Shown here piece after piece: positions 60,281-64,000 of a DNA stretch of 64,000 nucleotides. Source of the stretch: Oscillospiraceae bacterium (GTDB taxonomy: Bacteria; Bacillota; Clostridia; Oscillospirales; Acutalibacteraceae). The stretch lies in the NCBI GenBank assembly GCA_022650485.1, contig JALCPP010000006.1, positions 144,479 to 208,478 of the forward strand, given 5' to 3'. The notes under the pieces are model-generated. The model was not told where the DNA came from, searched no databases, and saw nothing but the letters and a program-made list of their open reading frames with translations. Positions within the stretch are counted from its first letter, which is position 1. The number at the start of each line of letters is the position of its first letter. The translations under genes were made by a program, and so were the position numbers.

Positions 60281-61933
60281 TTACGCCGCGGACTCCGTTT
60301 CGTCAACCGCATTCTCATTTGGCGTGCTGACCGGATTCGTTTGTTCCTCCTTTGGCTGAGAAGAAGGGGAGGAGGAATCCGGCTGAGAGGACAAAGAGGA
60401 CGAAGAAGGCAGGGAAGATGCCTGGGAGGAAGACCCCGGCTGAGAAGACGCCTGGGAGGAGACCGGCTTGGAGGAAGACGGGGCGGATGCCGGCTTTCCG
60501 GCCGGCACGCTGGCCAGATTCGTTCCTTTTCCATACGAGTAAAACGCCGGCTGTGCGCGATAATAAGAAGCGGGAAGGTTTTCTGTCTTGACTGCCGCGC
60601 CGTTTTTCAGGTAAATCCTGCTTGCTGTCACTTTATAGCCGGTGCGTGCCTTCGTCATGAGCCGAATTTCACCCTTTTTCAGCGACGAATCCAGCACGTA
60701 TTGTGCCTGAGACGGAGCCGGGATGGTCGAAGTCACCCGGGAATTTACTCCGATGGAGTCATACCCGTCCGGCTGATAGCCGTAAAGGGTTGCCGTCAGC
60801 ACACGGTTCTTCACCGTCGTAACCAAATACACCGGATATTCGGTCAAATTGGTAAATTTCAAATCCAGGCTGGAATAGCTGACGGTGGCGTCCTGCCCGA
60901 TTTTGCAGTAGCTGGACGGAATGGTGTGGTTGTGGCGCTCCGTAATTTCCATTCCGGAGCGGACCGCCGCACCGTAGATGGTAGTGGAAGCCTGGCAGAT
61001 ACCCCCGCCGTACTCCTGCACCAGTTTTCCGTTTAGGATGGCTCCGGCGGGGCGGTATCCCTGTGCCTGCCCGCATGGACCAACCGTGCCGAAAAACGAG
61101 AATACCGCGCCGGATTCAATGCGGGTTCCGTTCGCCGCCAGCAGGGCCTTTGTCATATTATACGTTCCGCTTGCCGAATTTTTGCTGACCGTACTGAACG
61201 AACCCAGCTTTTTCATGTGGGCTTTCAGTTCTGCCAGCGTTCCGCTGAACGGTTCCGCTGTGGTTGAAAGATGAACCGTCCCTGTTTTTCCTGCCTCCAA
61301 AACTGCGTGCGCATCCTTCAGCAGTTGATTTCGGTCAACGGTAACACCGTTTGTTCCGTCGGAAAAGGCAAACTGATGTGTCTTTAGATGAAATGAAACC
61401 ACATCCGGCTGTTTCGGAACCGATTCCACCTGGTCGGCAATAGCATCCAGCGCAGCTTTCAGCGACGCTTCCTCCAGTTCTAATGTAACCGAATACGTTT
61501 TCGGCGACGTTTGCAGCTTTTTCACCTGCCGATAACGTTCCTTCCGGTCTCCGTTTCTGGCATAGGCGTAGGCTTCTTTTAAAATTTGATCGGTATTATA
61601 TTGAAAGCGAAGATCCTTCTGGGTCAGCTGCCAGGTTTGGGTTCCATCCGTAACGGTAAGCTGCACCGGTTCCGGCAGGGGAAGGGCGGCTTCGACTGCC
61701 GATTTTGCCTCTTTCATGCTTTTCCCGCCAAGGTCAATGCCCTGCACCTGAATTCCGGAATAAAAAGCGTCTGTATCAAGAACTTTTGCCTGTTTGAATC
61801 CCGCATACACTTTTTGTCCCAACACGGCCCCCGAAGCAATGAGCAATACCAGCGCGGCGGCAACGGCCGCTTTGGTTTTCAGTCCGGCTTTTCCATTTTC
61901 CTTTGGCTGCCCGGCTCTGTTTTCCGCTATCAT
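60281..61933 (-). CDS. VanW-family protein with peptidoglycan-binding-like repeats
   Basis: 550 residues from the ATG at 61933 (GGGGG 7 nt upstream). One N-terminal membrane anchor (AAVAAALVLLIASGAVLG) is followed by two PG_binding_4-type segments (GIDLGGKSMKEAKSAVEAAL and GTNGVTVDRNQLLKDAHAVL). The VanW domain contains GAVFSFFGTVGPCGQAQGYR and LVQEYGGGICQASTTIYGAA. A Ser/Pro-rich tail of about 70 residues ends the protein. It is probably extracytoplasmic and wall-associated. VanW was named from vancomycin-resistance clusters, but its biochemical role is unknown and no van genes are present here. Confidence 0.92.
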   Translation of the reverse strand: MIAENRAGQPKENGKAGLKTKAAVAAALVLLIASGAVLGQKVYAGFKQAKVLDTDAFYSGIQVQGIDLGGKSMKEAKSAVEAALPLPEPVQLTVTDGTQTWQLTQKDLRFQYNTDQILKEAYAYARNGDRKERYRQVKKLQTSPKTYSVTLELEEASLKAALDAIADQVESVPKQPDVVSFHLKTHQFAFSDGTNGVTVDRNQLLKDAHAVLEAGKTGTVHLSTTAEPFSGTLAELKAHMKKLGSFSTVSKNSASGTYNMTKALLAANGTRIESGAVFSFFGTVGPCGQAQGYRPAGAILNGKLVQEYGGGICQASTTIYGAAVRSGMEITERHNHTIPSSYCKIGQDATVSYSSLDLKFTNLTEYPVYLVTTVKNRVLTATLYGYQPDGYDSIGVNSRVTSTIPAPSQAQYVLDSSLKKGEIRLMTKARTGYKVTASRIYLKNGAAVKTENLPASYYRAQPAFYSYGKGTNLASVPAGKPASAPSSSKPVSSQASSQPGSSSQASSLPSSSSLSSQPDSSSPSSQPKEEQTNPVSTPNENAVDETESAA

Positions 61934-61974
61934 TTTCGTACCCCCGTCTTCGGCCGCATGCGGCCGCAATTCCA

Positions 61975-62003
61975 TTATAGTCCCCGCGTGTCCGGCCGTA
62001 AAG
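61975..62003 (-). promoter_or_regulatory. Promoter of the VanW gene
   Basis: On the minus strand TTTACG, 17 bp, TATAAT, ending about 40 nt before the start codon. The -35 is weak; the -10 is perfect. Confidence 0.55.
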
Positions 62004-62062
62004 TCACAGTCCTGTTACCATTTTCCACCCGGCACATCGGCATAGCATCTTTTCAAAATATA

Positions 62063-62071
62063 TGATATAAT
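62063..62071 (+). promoter_or_regulatory. Extended -10 promoter of the glycosyltransferase gene
   Basis: TGATATAAT is an extended -10 (TGn-TATAAT) about 70 nt before the GTG start at 62140. The -35 (TAGCAT) is poor, as allowed for extended -10 promoters. Confidence 0.6.
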
Positions 62072-62139
62072 AGGCCGGGTATAACCGAATAAGAATCCAA
62101 ATAAGAATTTTGAGCAATTAACTCTTTGGGGGTGTTCTT

Positions 62140-63279
62140 GTGAAACTATTGATTTTAACAGCGGCAACCGGCGGCGGCCACGTGCGCGCCTCCCGTGCCA
62201 TTCAGGCCTATATTTCAAAACACCCCAGCGAAAGCATCGACGAGGTTGTTGTGGTAGACGCGCTGAAAAGCATCAGCAGTATCCTGGATAAAACCGTTTG
62301 CGACGGATATCATTTCCTCGCGACGAAAACGCCAAAAGTATTCGGCCAGCTGTACCGCAGAACCAATGTAAACAGTGTCCTTTCCACCCTGGTCTCGCGG
62401 TTCAGCAGTGTTTTCAGCATTAAGCTGATCTCCCTGTTAGAGGAACAAAAGCCGGATGTGATTCTTTCAACCCATCCGTTTGCAACCGAAATGATTTCGC
62501 ATTTAAAACGGGCCGGGGTCGTCACGGCGCCGCTGATCTGCCTGATGACGGACTATGGTCCGCACCGCGCCTGGATTGCGGACAAGGTGGATGCCTATGT
62601 GGTCTCGAACGGGGACATGATTTCAGAAATGGAAGCCATGGGCGTTCCAAAAGAAAAGATCTACCCGTTTGGCATTCCGGTGGGAGATGTCTTTTTCTCA
62701 GCGGAGGATTCTCCGGCCTTTTTAAAGCGCATCGGGCAGGACCCGAGCCTGCCGACTATTCTGATTATGGCGGGCAGCTTCGGCGTAACCAATATTTTAA
62801 AGATTTACCGGCAGATCGTGCAGCTTGATTTGAAGTTTCAGATCAACGTCATTACCGGTCGCAACGAAAAACTCTACGAAGAATTCGCAAAGCTGGTTCC
62901 GGGGAGCCCGAAGCCGACCAAGCTGGTGTTTTTCACCAACGAAGTGGAAAATTACATGCATGCCGCGGACCTGCTGATTACCAAGCCCGGCGGGCTGACG
63001 GTTTCAGAGGCGCTTGCCTGCGGCATTCCGCTGGCTGTTTTTGACGCGATTCCCGGGCAGGAAGAGGACAATGCCAACTTCCTGCTGACCCACAACATGG
63101 CCGTCAAGCTGGAAAATGGCGCCGACTGCGGGGAAACGATCCGCTCTCTGCTGGAAAACAGCCAAAAGCTGAACGCCATGCGTTCCTCCTGCAAAGGGTT
63201 CGACAAATCCCGCTCTGCCGAAAATATTATCCGGCTGATTCAGAATTTGTATCAGCAGTCACAGTCCCAAAATTCTTAA
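62140..63279 (+). CDS. GT28-type glycolipid synthase, UgtP/MGDG-synthase-like
   Basis: 379 residues from GTG with GGGGGTG upstream. The N-terminal TAATGGGHVRASRAIQAYIS and the C-terminal TKPGGLTVSEALACGIPLAV are the hallmarks of processive diacylglycerol glucosyltransferases and plant MGDG synthases (UDP-sugar binding in the second). It would add glucose or galactose to diacylglycerol to form membrane glycolipids and anchors for lipoteichoic acid. Sugar specificity and processivity cannot be read from the sequence. It stands divergent from the VanW gene. Confidence 0.92.
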   Translation: MKLLILTAATGGGHVRASRAIQAYISKHPSESIDEVVVVDALKSISSILDKTVCDGYHFLATKTPKVFGQLYRRTNVNSVLSTLVSRFSSVFSIKLISLLEEQKPDVILSTHPFATEMISHLKRAGVVTAPLICLMTDYGPHRAWIADKVDAYVVSNGDMISEMEAMGVPKEKIYPFGIPVGDVFFSAEDSPAFLKRIGQDPSLPTILIMAGSFGVTNILKIYRQIVQLDLKFQINVITGRNEKLYEEFAKLVPGSPKPTKLVFFTNEVENYMHAADLLITKPGGLTVSEALACGIPLAVFDAIPGQEEDNANFLLTHNMAVKLENGADCGETIRSLLENSQKLNAMRSSCKGFDKSRSAENIIRLIQNLYQQSQSQNS

Positions 63280-63296
63280 ATATTTTATAAAATAGT

Positions 63297-63990
63297 TACC
63301 CCCCGGCACAGCCGGGGGTTCTTCATATGCGGGCAAAGCCCTGTTTTACTGGCTGCGCCTCAAGGCGCTGGTACGGTCTGCCACTTACGAAAAGTTTGTT
63401 ACTTGCTACCCGTAAACGGGTCTGCATACTCCTTGAGTGTCATTTGATCTTCAATCTGATCTTCCACCAACTGATTCTTGATGTACTTGGCGATTGCTTT
63501 ATCATTTTTTCCTGCTGTGTCTACAAAATAGCCTCTACACCAAAATGTTCGATTCCCATATTTGTACTTCAGGTTCGCATGCCTCTCGAAAATCAGCAAA
63601 GTGCTTTTCCCTTTAAGAAAACCTACAAATCCGGAAACACTCATTTTCGGTGCTATCTTAACCAACATGTGAATATGATCAGGACACACCTCTGCCTCTA
63701 CAATCTCAACCTGTTTCCATGTGCAAAGTTCTCTCAGTATTTTTCCTATCTCAACTCGCATATTTCCATATGCTACTTTTCTACGGTATTTGGGCGCAAA
63801 CACTATATGGTATTTGCAATTCCAACTCGTATGATTTAGACTATCTATATCATTCGTTTTCATCTCGAATGACCTCCTTTTGATATGTTGAGCCGCAGTT
63901 GGCAGACCGCTGCTTTATTATATCAAAAGGAGTTTTTTCACTTACTCAACGCTAAAGCTTTTTGGAACTCCCGGCATAGCCGGGAGTTTT
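63297..63990 (-). mobile_element. IS200/IS605-family insertion sequence carrying only tnpA
   Basis: The transposase gene at 63399-63863 is flanked by subterminal palindromes, as usual in this family. On the left is CCCCCGGC-aca-GCCGGGGG (63300-63318), and on the right AACTCCCGGC-ata-GCCGGGAGTT (63966-63988). The two hairpins share the GGCaxaGCC core. It begins about 20 nt after the stop of the glycosyltransferase gene. No tnpB is present. Exact ends are estimates; the right one may extend past the window. Confidence 0.75.
63399..63863 (-). CDS. tnpA: TnpA, Y1 HUH transposase of IS200 type
   Basis: 154 residues, normal length for TnpA(IS200/IS605). The N-terminal SWNCKYHIVFAPKYRRKVAY, the HUH metal site in VCPDHIHMLVKIAPKMS, and a Tyr-rich segment with NRTFWCRGYFVDTAGKN lead to the catalytic Tyr in the last helix (AIAKYIKNQ). 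It moves single-stranded DNA by cutting at the foot of the flanking hairpins. The frame is intact, so it may be active. Confidence 0.93.
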   Translation of the reverse strand: MKTNDIDSLNHTSWNCKYHIVFAPKYRRKVAYGNMRVEIGKILRELCTWKQVEIVEAEVCPDHIHMLVKIAPKMSVSGFVGFLKGKSTLLIFERHANLKYKYGNRTFWCRGYFVDTAGKNDKAIAKYIKNQLVEDQIEDQMTLKEYADPFTGSK

Positions 63991-64000
63991 CGCACTATAA

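Noticed and set aside
1..64000. CRISPR arrays, prophage or rRNA genes
   Set aside because: No regularly spaced direct repeats, phage structural genes or rRNA sequence were seen; the only mobile element is the IS200-type one at the right end.

Overview
The window looks like a chromosomal segment of an anaerobic, endospore-forming clostridium, most likely an Oscillospirales/Ruminococcaceae-type lineage. This placement is an inference from gene content, not from a marker phylogeny. Supporting signs are the single-subunit pyruvate:ferredoxin oxidoreductase, Pta, the sporulation/germination genes spoIIP, gpr and spoVAE, the hrcA-grpE-dnaK-dnaJ operon with a CIRCE operator, a GGGtGRT/scaffold pair, strong Gram-positive Shine-Dalgarno sequences (GGAGG/GGGG) with frequent GTG and TTG starts, and a GC-rich third codon position. 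That bias produces very long antisense open frames, which I left out.

Layout. 1-2319: start of a TrkH/KtrB potassium transporter running off the left edge, a QueT transporter under a preQ1-I riboswitch, and a CorC/HlyC-type CBS protein. 2556-9296: nifJ with its promoter and terminator, a CBS protein, an XRE regulator with a pentapeptide-repeat tail, and an HtrA protease. 9415-14377: a minus-strand run of cysteine desulfurase, thiI, cinA, an unknown gene and a GNAT gene. 14564-18385: a strong promoter, a 39-codon leader ORF and a peptide-type ABC importer (binding protein plus two permeases, no ATPase). 18485-21387: pstS-pstC-pstA behind an 11-bp-phased PhoP box, without pstB or phoU. 21588-24986: coaB, coaC, a P1 peptidase and a C39-like protein.

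25730-30702 is the HrcA heat-shock operon, followed by hemW and lepA. 34075-39129 holds tam, small membrane proteins, spoIIP, gpr, rpsT and spoVAE. 40426-44286 holds a 1023-residue P-type-ATPase-like membrane protein that has lost all its catalytic motifs, and rlmB. 44499-46526 holds a cluster of DnaA-box-like sites, ogg and fba. 46670-52574 holds DUF4358 and SGNH proteins, a GNAT protein, the GGGtGRT/scaffold pair, a small membrane protein and pta. 52655-55222 holds an M19 dipeptidase, tRNA-Arg(CCG) and two TrkA proteins. 55344-63279 is an envelope-related set: HAD phosphatase, nadE, flippase-like protein, GT2, VanW protein and a diacylglycerol glucosyltransferase-like protein. An IS200/IS605-type tnpA element closes the window.

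How the genes work together. NifJ and Pta form part of the pyruvate to acetyl-CoA to acetyl-phosphate route. The cysteine desulfurase can feed sulfur to the adjacent ThiI. The TrkA pair is the natural cytosolic partner for a TrkH/KtrB pore such as the one at the left edge. The two most unusual items are the catalytically dead P-type ATPase homologue with its Pro/Glu-rich tail and the XRE regulator fused to about twenty GxxA-type pentapeptides.
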